A DNA stretch of 50,989 nucleotides from Spirochaetales bacterium. Lineage in GTDB: Bacteria > Spirochaetota > Spirochaetia > SZUA-6 > JAFGRV01. The stretch spans positions 1-50,989 of the forward strand of contig JAFGKU010000086.1 of the NCBI GenBank assembly GCA_016928415.1, given 5' to 3'. Under the pieces are notes generated by a model, which had not been told where the DNA came from, did no database searches, and saw only the letters and a program-made list of their open reading frames with translations. This document shows positions 8,048 to 16,442 of the stretch, piece after piece. Position 1 is the first letter of the stretch, and each line of letters opens with the position of its first letter. The translations under genes were made by a program, and so were the position numbers.

Positions 8048-8558
8048 AAACCAAAACACACAAGAAAGCCAGCCAGATAACGGAGTACAGGATTCCATAA
8101 AACCATTCCCGGCCTGTAAAAAGCACGCAAATAATATAAAGAAATCCGATACCTGCCGTAATCATCAATATCTTCCGGAATACCGGTAACAGGATTCCGG
8201 TATTCCGTGACAGTTCCATCGATATGAAGTAATCAAGGGCCAGGATGGCGGAAAGCAGATAATTCTTATGAAGAAAAAGTAAAAAGATACCAATTAAATG
8301 TGCAAGCAATATGAAAGAAAACAGTATGGGCAGAAGAGTTTTTGTCCTGACCGACTTGATGATAAAATAGATAAACAATGCCAAAGCCCCTATACCGACA
8401 ATGACATAATTATATAACTCCGCATAATTTGTCGAGACAAACCAGAGAGGAAAAACAATCACGCAGCTGAGCGCCGCCGTTATGAATAACAGCAGGAGGA
8501 CATAGAAAATCCCCTCCAGGTTTTTTAAATAATCAAATAAAATACGAACCATTTTCAT
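8019..8558 (-). CDS. Integral membrane protein of unknown function
   Basis: The 179-residue sequence is almost entirely hydrophobic, with about six predicted membrane segments separated by short basic loops (for example KSVRTKTLLP and the C-terminal GKKKSLAS). I recognise no family motif. Its ATG overlaps the stop of the TPR lipoprotein gene as ATGA, and its end overlaps the M23 peptidase start, so it is translated as part of the same unit. Association with peptidoglycan hydrolysis or lipid transport is only suggested by position. Confidence 0.7.
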   Translation of the reverse strand: MKMVRILFDYLKNLEGIFYVLLLLFITAALSCVIVFPLWFVSTNYAELYNYVIVGIGALALFIYFIIKSVRTKTLLPILFSFILLAHLIGIFLLFLHKNYLLSAILALDYFISMELSRNTGILLPVFRKILMITAGIGFLYIICVLFTGREWFYGILYSVIWLAFLCVLVYGKKKSLAS

Positions 8559-9514
8559 TCCGGTTTTTGATTTGGCAGTAACAGCCTGAAACTGGCGGCA
8601 TCGTCCTCTTTTCCCAGTTTTTCGGCCAGTTCAATAATTTTCATGACAACACTCTGGATTTCCTTTTTAAAATCGATATTAGGATATATGACTTCCAGGG
8701 AATTGTAAACAAAAAAAGTCTTGTTATAATAGAGGTATGCTTCTTCGAAATTTTCCAGCTTCTGGGAAATAATCCCCATCGCATAATAGTCCTTTGCAAT
8801 GCCCAGGGAGTGTTCTACTTTCTTGTCATATTCAAGGGCCCAGGAAATATTCTGCATGGCCTGCTCATATTCCCCCTTAAGTGAATAAATGGAAGCGATC
8901 ATGGAATAATTACTCGCTATTTCCTCTGACAGCTTGTTTCCCAGGTTTATGCCGAGGGCCTTGTAAAAATAATCAAGCGCCAGATCATATTGTTCAAGTT
9001 TCTTGTGTACCGAACCCAGGTAATGGAAAATGATGGCCATATCCGGCTGGGGAATTCCCTTCTGGGCGAATTCAAGCGCCTTTTCAAAATATTTCAGCGC
9101 CTTTTCGTCATCCCCGCGCAATAAATGGGTTTCACCTATGTTTGTCATGCATTGCGCCTGGTATTTGGCGTTTTCCAGTTTCTCGGCAATTTCAAAAGCC
9201 TTTGAAAAAGTGGCCTCCGCGCTGTCCAGTTTGCTCCTTGCCATATATATTTTCCCGATCGAATTATAGGACTGGATAATGCCGGCCTCATTATAAATGG
9301 CGCCATTATACGCCAGGGCGAGTTTGAAAAACTCCAGTGCCTGCTCATACATACCCTGGTTATAGTAATTATTGCCGAATTCCGCGTATTCAATCGCCTT
9401 ATCCCTGTTTTCCGTCACCTGCTCGGTTTTAGGCGGAACGGAGGAACAGGCCGAGAGCAATGTTAAAATCAGGCCAAAGATAATCCATAATTTTAAAGAA
9501 AAAATATCTTTCAT
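8555..9514 (-). CDS. TPR-repeat lipoprotein
   Basis: A 319-residue protein with a lipoprotein signal (lipobox LSAC, then SSVPPK). From about residue 40 to the end it is built of tetratricopeptide repeats, clearest at NNYYNQGMYEQALEFFKLAL, TNIGETHLLRGDDEKALKYF and HYLGSVHKKLEQYDLALDYF; I count about seven. TPR lipoproteins scaffold protein complexes at the periplasmic membrane face. The start codon overlaps the mlaD stop (TGATG), so expression is coupled to the MCE protein. Partner unknown. Confidence 0.85.
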   Translation of the reverse strand: MKDIFSLKLWIIFGLILTLLSACSSVPPKTEQVTENRDKAIEYAEFGNNYYNQGMYEQALEFFKLALAYNGAIYNEAGIIQSYNSIGKIYMARSKLDSAEATFSKAFEIAEKLENAKYQAQCMTNIGETHLLRGDDEKALKYFEKALEFAQKGIPQPDMAIIFHYLGSVHKKLEQYDLALDYFYKALGINLGNKLSEEIASNYSMIASIYSLKGEYEQAMQNISWALEYDKKVEHSLGIAKDYYAMGIISQKLENFEEAYLYYNKTFFVYNSLEVIYPNIDFKKEIQSVVMKIIELAEKLGKEDDAASFRLLLPNQKPE

Positions 9515-10578
9515 CAGAAATCCTCATCCCTATAGCTTTGGAACGTAGTCGGTTGTTCCCTTTTCTCCGTTATACCTCCCCGCAGCAATGGGTTGTTTTT
9601 CAGGGCTTCCAGCACGTCCTGGCCTTGATCGAGGGCCTGCCTGCCCTGTTCCAGAATGCCGGTTATCTGCGGTGTCATATTGGTTATAAACCTGGCGAAC
9701 GACTCCAGTTCGGATATTATATTCTTGATCTTGATGAGTGATACTTCGATATTTTTATAGAGGACGTTATTGTCATCCAATATGGTTTTAATGGAACCCT
9801 TGGGATCCAGCAGGGTTGTAATGATGCCCTTGGGGTCCTCGGCCACCTTGGCGAATCCGCCCGTGATCACAGAAATATCCTTGACCACCTTTTTTATTTC
9901 ATCATCCAGCTCAGCAATTAGATTGTTTGTATGCGTGGTGATACCCTGTATATCGCTGACAATGGCCCCGATCTTCGTTGTCCTGTCTCCGGTCGTGATG
10001 GCCTTCTGTACTTCAGGCATAATACCCGTGTTAATCGAGTAGAGCAGCTGTTCAACCTCCTGGATAATGGGCCCGACATTCGTGATGAGGGCGCCGATGC
10101 TGTCGTCCGTGGCGTACCTGTCCGTGAGGCCCTGGTCTATCAATTCCCTGCCTCCCAGCCTGTACGAAACGATAAATGATCCCTCGGCGAGGGGCGGTAA
10201 TTTGTTGTCTTCATCATGGCCGGGATGAAACATGAGCGAAGTGCCGAGACCTATGGGACTGACCGCGATTTCAATCACGGAATTCGGTTTGCATATATTT
10301 TCGTAAAAATCCTCATAGATGTAAAAATCGACATCCACCAGCCTGACCAGAGGATCTAGGGTTATCTTGCTCAGTTTCCCCACTTCGAACCCCTTCAAAG
10401 TAATGGGCATGCCGACTTCCAGTCCGTTTCCGGACAGGAAACGGGATTTAAAATAATAACTTTTAGTGAACCACCTCTGGTTTACGCCTAAAAATATAAA
10501 AATGGCAACGATGCCCAGGATGGCAAGAATGATAAACAGGCCAACCAGCTGTTCAATGAAGCTTATCTTCAATTTCAT
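9514..10578 (-). CDS. mlaD: MCE-domain lipid transport protein (MlaD-like)
   Basis: A 354-residue protein with one N-terminal membrane helix (about residues 9-31) and an MCE domain around residues 40-130, including GNGLEVGMPITLKGFEVGKL. The C-terminal 200 residues are largely helical, as in longer MlaD-family proteins, and could form a periplasmic tube or needle. In Mla/Mce systems the MCE protein forms a hexameric ring that passes phospholipids between membranes. The permease and ATPase lie just upstream. A promoter-like pair (10588-10616) directly precedes the ATG, so the gene can be transcribed separately from mlaEF. The start lacks a Shine-Dalgarno sequence. Confidence 0.88.
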   Translation of the reverse strand: MKLKISFIEQLVGLFIILAILGIVAIFIFLGVNQRWFTKSYYFKSRFLSGNGLEVGMPITLKGFEVGKLSKITLDPLVRLVDVDFYIYEDFYENICKPNSVIEIAVSPIGLGTSLMFHPGHDEDNKLPPLAEGSFIVSYRLGGRELIDQGLTDRYATDDSIGALITNVGPIIQEVEQLLYSINTGIMPEVQKAITTGDRTTKIGAIVSDIQGITTHTNNLIAELDDEIKKVVKDISVITGGFAKVAEDPKGIITTLLDPKGSIKTILDDNNVLYKNIEVSLIKIKNIISELESFARFITNMTPQITGILEQGRQALDQGQDVLEALKNNPLLRGGITEKREQPTTFQSYRDEDF

Positions 10579-10587
10579 ACCATATAT

Positions 10588-10616
10588 AGTCTAGACAATA
10601 GTGAACCGGATGTCAA
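10588..10616 (-). promoter_or_regulatory. Putative sigma70 promoter of mlaD
   Basis: On the minus strand a perfect -35 TTGACA (10616-10611), a 17-nt spacer and TAGACT (10593-10588) lie 9 nt before the mlaD ATG. There is no ribosome site between the -10 and the start codon, so the transcript may be leaderless or nearly so. Confidence 0.6.
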
Positions 10617-10674
10617 CAAGACACCTTGAAAAACCGCCTTCAGTGAAAAATCCTTCAGCCAAAGCTGCCGGTTT

Positions 10675-11469
10675 TTACGGCTTGTCCGAACCATCGAGCA
10701 GGTCCAGGAGGTCTGTATCGTAGCTGGCGGCTTCACCCAATACCTGGGAGAAAATGGTTCTTACATAAGGATTATCGCTCTTCTTGATGTTCTCGAATGA
10801 ATCCGATTCAACGATTTTCCCTTTTTGAAGGACTATTATCTGGTCCGCAATCTGGGAGATAAGGCTGGCGTCGTGGGTAACGGCTACAATAGTAGCCTCC
10901 TTTTCCTTGAAATCCTTGATTATGTCCCTCAAAATACGCGCAAACTCGAAATCCACCGAATCGGTGGGTTCGTCCAGGAAAAGCACGACGGGCTCCGTAA
11001 TAATGGCCCGGAGGAAGGAAAGTACTTTCCGTTCACCCGTAGACAGCTGGGCCGGTCTATATTGCAGTGAATCGGTAAAATTCACCTTCTGGACAAGCAT
11101 GTTTATCCGCGTTTCAATCTCTTTCCTGGACAATCCGGGATAATGGAACTGGAGCGGAAGGGACAGGTTCTGGTAAATGTTCAAATTGGCCCATAACGCG
11201 GAATCCTGAAATACAAATCCCGTGTTTTTCCTGAAAGCCGTCAGTTTCTTATTATTCAGTTTGAAGAAATCCTCCCCCTTTACCAGAAAACTGCCCTCAT
11301 CAGGCGGGTATATCCCGGCAATCACTTTCAGCAAAGCGCTTTTTCCACATCCGGAAGGCCCCATAATGACGGAGCATTTACCGGTCTGAAATGAAAGGGA
11401 AATATCATCCAGGATTTTAAAATTCTCGGAAATAAAGTGGATATTTTTAAGTTCGATCAATTTTTCCAT
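10675..11469 (-). CDS. mlaF: ABC transporter ATP-binding protein (MlaF-like)
   Basis: The 264-residue ATPase has Walker A GPSGCGKSALLK (about residues 37-48), the signature LSTGERKVLSFL (a variant of LSGGQ), Walker B PVVLFLDEPTDSVD and the switch histidine in AVTHDAS. It energises lipid movement together with the permease encoded 35 nt upstream and the MCE protein downstream. The signature departs from LSGGQ in two residues, as is common in MlaF-like proteins. Ribosome site AGG lies 5-7 nt before the ATG. The family is clear; the direction of lipid transport is not shown by sequence. Confidence 0.88.
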   Translation of the reverse strand: MEKLIELKNIHFISENFKILDDISLSFQTGKCSVIMGPSGCGKSALLKVIAGIYPPDEGSFLVKGEDFFKLNNKKLTAFRKNTGFVFQDSALWANLNIYQNLSLPLQFHYPGLSRKEIETRINMLVQKVNFTDSLQYRPAQLSTGERKVLSFLRAIITEPVVLFLDEPTDSVDFEFARILRDIIKDFKEKEATIVAVTHDASLISQIADQIIVLQKGKIVESDSFENIKKSDNPYVRTIFSQVLGEAASYDTDLLDLLDGSDKP

Positions 11470-11504
11470 ATATACCTGATTTAATATAATAAAACCTCAC
11501 ATAC

Positions 11505-12290
11505 CTATATATAATACAATAATGTAATGATTACATTGGCCACTATGCATAAGATAAATCCATGACCAACCGCTTTAATTACGATCTGGGGAACTTCCGT
11601 GGATGCCACCTTTACCTTTAATCCATGGTAAGTAGCCACGGTGGATATGATAATGCCGAAAACAAAGCTTTTAATGACAGATGTGAGTATATCTTCAAAT
11701 TTAAGGACGGCCAGCAGGCTGTTAAAGTACGTAAAAAAATCCACCGGTTTAATAAGCTGGGTAATAAAATAGGAACCGAATAAACCGACAAAGTTAAAAT
11801 AGATGGTCAGGAAGACGAGTGAAAGACTGACACCCAGGAATCTCGGAACAATGAGATAGGATACGGGATTTATACCGGTGGCTACATACGCTTCGATCTC
11901 ATGTGTGACAACCATATTTCCCAATTCAGTGGCAATGGCCGTACCTGAACGGGCAATGATGATAAAAGCCGTAAGGATTGGTCCCAATTCCCTGGTGATG
12001 ATCGTTGTCAAAATAACGTATATCAGGTTTCCCTGACCGAACTGGTTAAATACCGTGACGCCTTGAATGATGATGATTGCGCCCATGGCCAGTGCAATAA
12101 AGGTGATTATGCTTAATGCCTTTACGCCCGTAAAGTAAATTTGCATGATCAATACCTTAAAGCCGACCTGTTTTCTCTGGATAAAAAAAAGTGTCTCCTT
12201 AAGAATCTGAAAAAAATACCCCAATGCGTAGAAAACACTCTTAAACTTGAGAATAAGCCATCGGCCCAGACCGCCAAGCATCTTTATCAT
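11505..12290 (-). CDS. mlaE: MlaE-family ABC permease
   Basis: A 261-residue membrane protein with an N-terminal amphipathic interfacial helix and about five membrane segments. The hallmark is the conserved loop ARSGTAIATELGNMVVTHEI, which contacts the ATPase in MlaE/TGD1 proteins. It is the inner-membrane channel of the Mla-like lipid transporter and begins the mlaE-mlaF unit. The ATG at 12290 is preceded by TATAAT only 7 nt away and no Shine-Dalgarno; the in-frame ATG at 12281 is an alternative. Confidence 0.88.
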   Translation of the reverse strand: MIKMLGGLGRWLILKFKSVFYALGYFFQILKETLFFIQRKQVGFKVLIMQIYFTGVKALSIITFIALAMGAIIIIQGVTVFNQFGQGNLIYVILTTIITRELGPILTAFIIIARSGTAIATELGNMVVTHEIEAYVATGINPVSYLIVPRFLGVSLSLVFLTIYFNFVGLFGSYFITQLIKPVDFFTYFNSLLAVLKFEDILTSVIKSFVFGIIISTVATYHGLKVKVASTEVPQIVIKAVGHGFILCIVANVIITLLYYI

Positions 12291-12297
12291 GGGTAAA

Positions 12298-12326
12298 ATT
12301 ATAAAATATTTAATGAATCAATACAA
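12298..12326 (-). promoter_or_regulatory. Putative sigma70 promoter of mlaEF
   Basis: On the minus strand TTGTAT (12326-12321), a 17-nt spacer and a perfect TATAAT (12303-12298) precede the mlaE ATG by 7 nt. The expected transcription start coincides with the start codon. Confidence 0.6.
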
Positions 12327-12333
12327 GGTGTAC

Positions 12334-12371
12334 AAAAAAAGGCGTTGGCCTTTTATGGGAAAGCCAACGCC
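12334..12371 (-). terminator. Rho-independent terminator of the zinc-cluster/basic-tail gene
   Basis: On the minus strand GGCGTTGGC pairs perfectly with GCCAACGCC around a 13-nt loop and is followed by TTTTTTT. It lies 15 nt after the stop at 12387 and separates that gene from mlaE. The plus strand also has a short T run after the stem. Confidence 0.85.
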
Positions 12372-12386
12372 TTTTATGATGGCGGA

Positions 12387-12833
12387 TTATCTCTTTCTTG
12401 ACCTGGATTTGGATTTGGTTCGTGCCTTTGCCCTGGATTTTGCTTTCGGCCTGGCTTTGGATTTCACTCTGGACTTTGCTTTCGCCTTCACCCTGGATTT
12501 TGCTTTGGACTTTGATGCGGATTTTTTCTTGGCCTTTCTGGAAGTGCTTGCGGTTTTCTTGTCTATGGCGTTTCTATGGTAGTCGCAAAGACGGTATAAT
12601 TTTCCCGTTTTGGGATTCTTTTTACCGACCTTCTTGCCGCAACGGATGCAGAGCCCTTCATCCCGCCGCTTATGATAAAGACGGCTCGTTCTCTCTGCCC
12701 CTGTTGCCTTGTACTTGCTGATCTGCAGCCTGAATCCCCTGTAGAGATATGTTCCCCGGGAATCATCGCCGCCTTTAATAAGTTCACCGATAATAGAATC
12801 AAGATCTTTTACTGTAACTTTTTTAGGTTCCAT
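12387..12833 (-). CDS. Zinc-cluster protein with Lys/Arg/Ser-rich histone-like tail
   Basis: The 148-residue protein starts at the ATG at 12833, which has AAAGGGAGAG just upstream; a longer reading to 12914 has no such site. An N-terminal segment of about 75 residues is followed by a putative zinc knuckle, GLCIRCGKKV ... YRLCDYHRN (CxxC and CxxH). The last 55 residues are almost only Lys, Arg, Ser and Ala in short repeats such as KSKAKSRVKAKAKSRVKSKA, like the tails of bacterial histone H1-like proteins. A DNA- or RNA-binding, nucleoid-associated role is inferred. The gene has its own terminator and a -10 box, so it is monocistronic. Confidence 0.8.
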   Translation of the reverse strand: MEPKKVTVKDLDSIIGELIKGGDDSRGTYLYRGFRLQISKYKATGAERTSRLYHKRRDEGLCIRCGKKVGKKNPKTGKLYRLCDYHRNAIDKKTASTSRKAKKKSASKSKAKSRVKAKAKSRVKSKARPKAKSRAKARTKSKSRSRKR

Positions 12834-13280
12834 CGCTCTCCCTTTTTCCAATAAAAATTTTCGGCAGGTTTGTACAAAACCTGAAAATAACAAATCCCGA
12901 TTATAGCGTAACACACACGATGCGAATTTGCAAGTATTTTCTATTCAAAAACAGTTGATAAGGTAAAAAAATCGCATTCTCGGGACGTTTTACGGCATCG
13001 AACACCGATTTTAGGGTCATCACTCTGTTAGTATTTTACGGTGGATGGGAAACCGGACACATGTCAGCCGGTAAAACCCGCCCATCTTTGATCCGTCGAA
13101 CGGCGGATTCAGGGGGAGGATGACAGGAAATCCGTGAACGAACGGGAAAATAACGTATTGACAGCGAGGCAAAGAAACGGTATTTGTATTCTTATAAATT
13201 TTTTTTTGGAGAATAATAGTTGATCAAGCATGTTTTCTCCATGCTGAAAGCCGGAGAAAACCGAAAATAAGGAGCAGTAA
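12834..13280. other. Divergent intergenic region upstream of the basic-tail gene and aroB
   Basis: About 450 bp with no convincing gene. On the minus strand a TATAAT (12905-12900) with a weak -35 could start the basic-tail mRNA, giving a leader of about 60 nt that contains a near palindrome at 12865-12883. On the plus strand TTGACA (13158-13163) with a poor -10 at 13181-13186 could serve aroB. A ribosome-site-like GGGGGAGG followed by ATG at 13120 opens only a five-codon frame. Confidence 0.5.
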
Positions 13281-14411
13281 GTGAAGGAAATAACAGTACC
13301 CATCCGGGTTAAGCCGCTGCAATACAGCATTTTTATAGGGAACGGCCTGTTTGAACGGATAGCGGAATATGTTTTAAACATGAAAAAACGGAAGAAACAG
13401 GTAATCATTACGGACAAAAAGGTCGAGAGCCTTTACGGGGGAAAACTCGTTCAAAGCCTCAAGGACCGTCAAATGGATGCACCCGTTATAGCTTTTCCCG
13501 ATGGCGAAAAAAGTAAAACCCGGGCCACCAAGGAGTGGATAGAGGATAAAATGCTTGAAAACCAGCTGGGAAGGGACAGTGTCGTACTGGCACTGGGCGG
13601 AGGCGTCGTGGGTGATGTTGCCGGATTTGCAGCCGCGACGTATATGAGAGGGGTTCCCGTCATCCAGATCCCGACAACCGTCATTGCCCAGGCGGATTCG
13701 AGCATTGGAGGGAAAACCGCCGTCGACGTGCCCCAGGGTAAAAACCTGATAGGTGCGTTTCACCAGCCCAGGGCGGTATTTATAGATGTCGAGACCCTCT
13801 TGTCGCTGGATGAAAAAAATTATCTAAGCGGTTTGGCCGAAATAATTAAGCACGGCATTATACGGGACAGGGAACTTTTTACAGATTTGGAAACCAATCT
13901 GGCTGATATTCTGAACAGGAAAAGCCGGGATTTCGTACCGCTGTTCATTTCACTCATGGAAAAAAACTGTAAAATTAAAAACGAGGTGGTCTCGCTTGAC
14001 CCCGAAGAAGCGAATTTACGCAAAATTCTTAATTACGGCCACACCGTCGGGCATGCCATAGAGCTTCTCTCCGGTTTCAAGCTTCTCCACGGTGAAGCCA
14101 TTGCAGCCGGTATGGCGGCAGAAGCCTTCATGTCGTACAAACTCGGTATACTGGCCAAAGAAGAGTTCTTAAGGCAGGTTAATCTTTTAAAAAAAGCGGG
14201 TTTGCCGACAACTGTTCCACATTCCTGTAATATCGACCAGATAATGGATATTATGTGTATGGATAAAAAAGCCCGGAACAACAAACCTGAATTCATATGT
14301 ATAGAACAGATTGGCAGGGTGAAATTATCTGCGAACGACGAGGTGGCGATAAAAATAGATACCGAAGATGTACGCAGAATTCTTTCGGAATTTATAGAAG
14401 GTAAAAATTAA
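13281..14411 (+). CDS. aroB: 3-dehydroquinate synthase
   Basis: A 376-residue enzyme that converts DAHP to 3-dehydroquinate, step two of the shikimate pathway, with NAD+ and a divalent metal. Visible motifs are the NAD-binding LALGGGVVGDVAGFAAATYM, IPTTVIAQADSSIGGKTAV, and the metal ligands Glu in LAEIIKHG and His in GHTVGHAIE and LLHGEAIAAGM. Length is normal for the family. The GTG start at 13281 has GGAG 8 nt upstream. It is separated by 47 nt from the downstream 660-residue gene, which seems to have its own promoter. Confidence 0.96.
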   Translation: MKEITVPIRVKPLQYSIFIGNGLFERIAEYVLNMKKRKKQVIITDKKVESLYGGKLVQSLKDRQMDAPVIAFPDGEKSKTRATKEWIEDKMLENQLGRDSVVLALGGGVVGDVAGFAAATYMRGVPVIQIPTTVIAQADSSIGGKTAVDVPQGKNLIGAFHQPRAVFIDVETLLSLDEKNYLSGLAEIIKHGIIRDRELFTDLETNLADILNRKSRDFVPLFISLMEKNCKIKNEVVSLDPEEANLRKILNYGHTVGHAIELLSGFKLLHGEAIAAGMAAEAFMSYKLGILAKEEFLRQVNLLKKAGLPTTVPHSCNIDQIMDIMCMDKKARNNKPEFICIEQIGRVKLSANDEVAIKIDTEDVRRILSEFIEGKN

Positions 14412-14421
14412 CAAGTTTTAG

Positions 14422-14450
14422 TAGACCTATTCCGAAAAACCTATTAAAGT
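14422..14450 (+). promoter_or_regulatory. Possible promoter of the 660-residue gene
   Basis: TAGACC, a 17-nt spacer and TAAAGT end 8 nt before the ATG at 14459, which has no ribosome site. Both hexamers are moderate matches. Confidence 0.35.
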
Positions 14451-14458
14451 ATTAATAG

Positions 14459-16441
14459 ATGAATTCTAATTACGAGGGTTTCAACGAACCCGGTTCACTT
14501 GATACAGAAAACAGGGAGTTTACCACCCTCCTTTTTCTCGATGAATACTCAAAAAAAAATAAAAAAGCGGTCATCCCGTTTCTGGAATTCATTATTTTCG
14601 TCAAGAAATATGTGGAAGCCCATGGACAGGATAATCCCGGCATTAAATTATTCGCACAGAATACAAAAGCTGAACTGATTACGGAACTAAAAATTCTGGA
14701 ATCAGAAGGCAAATGCCAGCTGGAATTCTACAATACGGAAATAACCACCGTATTATATCCGAAATATTGCCATGACATGGTAAATAATGCCTATAAAACA
14801 CTCGAATCCGATATCCAGCGTCCTTTTCCCACCGAGGAAAACATCGGCATTAAAATCCACCCCAATTTTTTCACCCCTGTCAGCATCAAGAAAGATTTTA
14901 TTTTTACCCTGCATGACAATCCGGGTAAAACGCGCCTTTATAAACTGCTTTTTCCGGATAATATTCAATCCTTCCTGATAACTTCCAATCTGATAAAACA
15001 GGACCTTATCAAGTATTGTCTTTTCAAAGTGCGGCTGTACCTGAATAAACCGAGAAATTCGGGATTCATAGAAAACAAGCTGTTCAGCGTGTTCCGGACC
15101 CAGGACTTCAGCCTCAGGGAAATGATTAATAACATTCGAGTTAAGCCCAGCCAGATAATACAGGACCTGATGGAACCTACCGATTTTACGTTCAGGTTCT
15201 GGACTCATTTTTCCAATGCCGTGATAGACGAATACAAGAAAAAAAGCGAAATGCTTCCCGAGGAATATAATTACTGCCAGGCGGCTTTTCTTCTCGGTTA
15301 TTTCAGCATCCATTACAAGGGTGTGGTCCAGAAAGAAAAGGACCGCTTAACGGCTCTTAAAAACCTTGAAAACAATTTCAACAGGCCGCCGTATATTTTT
15401 ACGTTGAAGAATATCATGGAATTCAAGGATGACAAGGGATTCGTCATCAGCCAGAAACTTACACATGAGACCATCAATAAATTCCTGGAAAACAAGACAT
15501 TACCGCCCGTATCGGGTGGTTTACCGGAGATATTCATTATCCGCACAAGAGACAGGATGGAATATTATCTGGGTAAAAGAATGGCAGCCGCATTTATCCT
15601 CAAAAATCTGGATGCGATATCGGCGGAAATCAGAAACGCCTACATTGACGAATGGGAGTCGGCACTCCGAAATTTTAAAAAACCAAAGCCAATGATTCAC
15701 GAACTCGCCTTCATCCAGGATGTCCATGACCGCTTTAAAACCACCTATCCCCTCATCGATTCGCTCCTGAATTACAACCTGATATACCTGCTCTGCGAAG
15801 AATCAAGAAAAAACACGAGCGCCTGCAATGAGCTTAAAAAAATGATAGATTACAGGAACAAGGATTTATTTCCCCTCATCCAGATCCTGAACCTGGATAA
15901 AAAGGAAATATACAACCAGGCAAGATACAGGTTGCCGTTCTGGGCAACACTTCCCGTCATCAGCCAAATTATCATTTTCCTGAAGAAAATGTTTATGGGC
16001 TTCGGGAAAACGTCTGCAGGCTCAAAAAGTGAAAATAAAAGCAATGCGGCCAAAATCCTTTTATCGGAAGAGAACGAGCAGAAAATATTATTAGACAGGG
16101 ATGCCGAGTATAAAAGGGCCGTCGTGGACCTTGAAAATTATTTCGTCGGCCAGGAAGCAAGCATAGACGAAAAACTGCAATACCTGGCCGAACGGTGGAA
16201 CCCCCTGTTCGAAGAACAGGCCAAGGCCCATCTAGTGGAAGATGTCAATTCCATGATCCGCGATTATTTGCGCAGCATGAGAAGAACATTCAGAATCCGG
16301 CCGCCTGACATCCCCCGCATTGAGAGCCTTTCAGAAACCTTCACGGATAACAGGGCTTTTGTAAAAATCAAGAAAAAAGAATACTTCAAGCATTACGTTC
16401 AGGTCTATATCCTGAAAATGTTAAAAGCCCGGATATTATAA
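14459..16441 (+). CDS. Conserved-looking 660-residue protein of unknown function
   Basis: I do not recognise a family. The protein is cytosolic in character: mostly helical, rich in Lys, Asn and Phe, with no signal peptide and no clear membrane segment apart from one hydrophobic amphipathic patch near residue 500 (ATLPVISQIIIFLKKMFMGF). A Ser/Asn/Lys linker follows, then a final helical domain of about 130 residues ending in KILKARIL-like basic sequence. Its stop codon lies 1 nt from the stop of the convergent ntpK gene, leaving no room for a terminator. Coding potential is clear from length and codon pattern. A spirochaete-specific protein is a guess from context only. Confidence 0.7.
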   Translation: MNSNYEGFNEPGSLDTENREFTTLLFLDEYSKKNKKAVIPFLEFIIFVKKYVEAHGQDNPGIKLFAQNTKAELITELKILESEGKCQLEFYNTEITTVLYPKYCHDMVNNAYKTLESDIQRPFPTEENIGIKIHPNFFTPVSIKKDFIFTLHDNPGKTRLYKLLFPDNIQSFLITSNLIKQDLIKYCLFKVRLYLNKPRNSGFIENKLFSVFRTQDFSLREMINNIRVKPSQIIQDLMEPTDFTFRFWTHFSNAVIDEYKKKSEMLPEEYNYCQAAFLLGYFSIHYKGVVQKEKDRLTALKNLENNFNRPPYIFTLKNIMEFKDDKGFVISQKLTHETINKFLENKTLPPVSGGLPEIFIIRTRDRMEYYLGKRMAAAFILKNLDAISAEIRNAYIDEWESALRNFKKPKPMIHELAFIQDVHDRFKTTYPLIDSLLNYNLIYLLCEESRKNTSACNELKKMIDYRNKDLFPLIQILNLDKKEIYNQARYRLPFWATLPVISQIIIFLKKMFMGFGKTSAGSKSENKSNAAKILLSEENEQKILLDRDAEYKRAVVDLENYFVGQEASIDEKLQYLAERWNPLFEEQAKAHLVEDVNSMIRDYLRSMRRTFRIRPPDIPRIESLSETFTDNRAFVKIKKKEYFKHYVQVYILKMLKARIL

Positions 16442-16442
16442 A

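Noticed and set aside
12247-12582. Plus-strand frame with Asp/Leu/Ala/Phe repeats opposite the basic-tail gene
   Set aside because: It is the antisense of the Lys/Arg-rich repeats, which open all frames; the minus-strand gene has a ribosome site, promoter box and terminator.
13120-13137. ATG with an excellent ribosome site upstream of aroB, possible leader peptide
   Set aside because: Only five codons before a stop, no attenuator hairpin pair follows, and its content is unrelated to aromatic amino acids.
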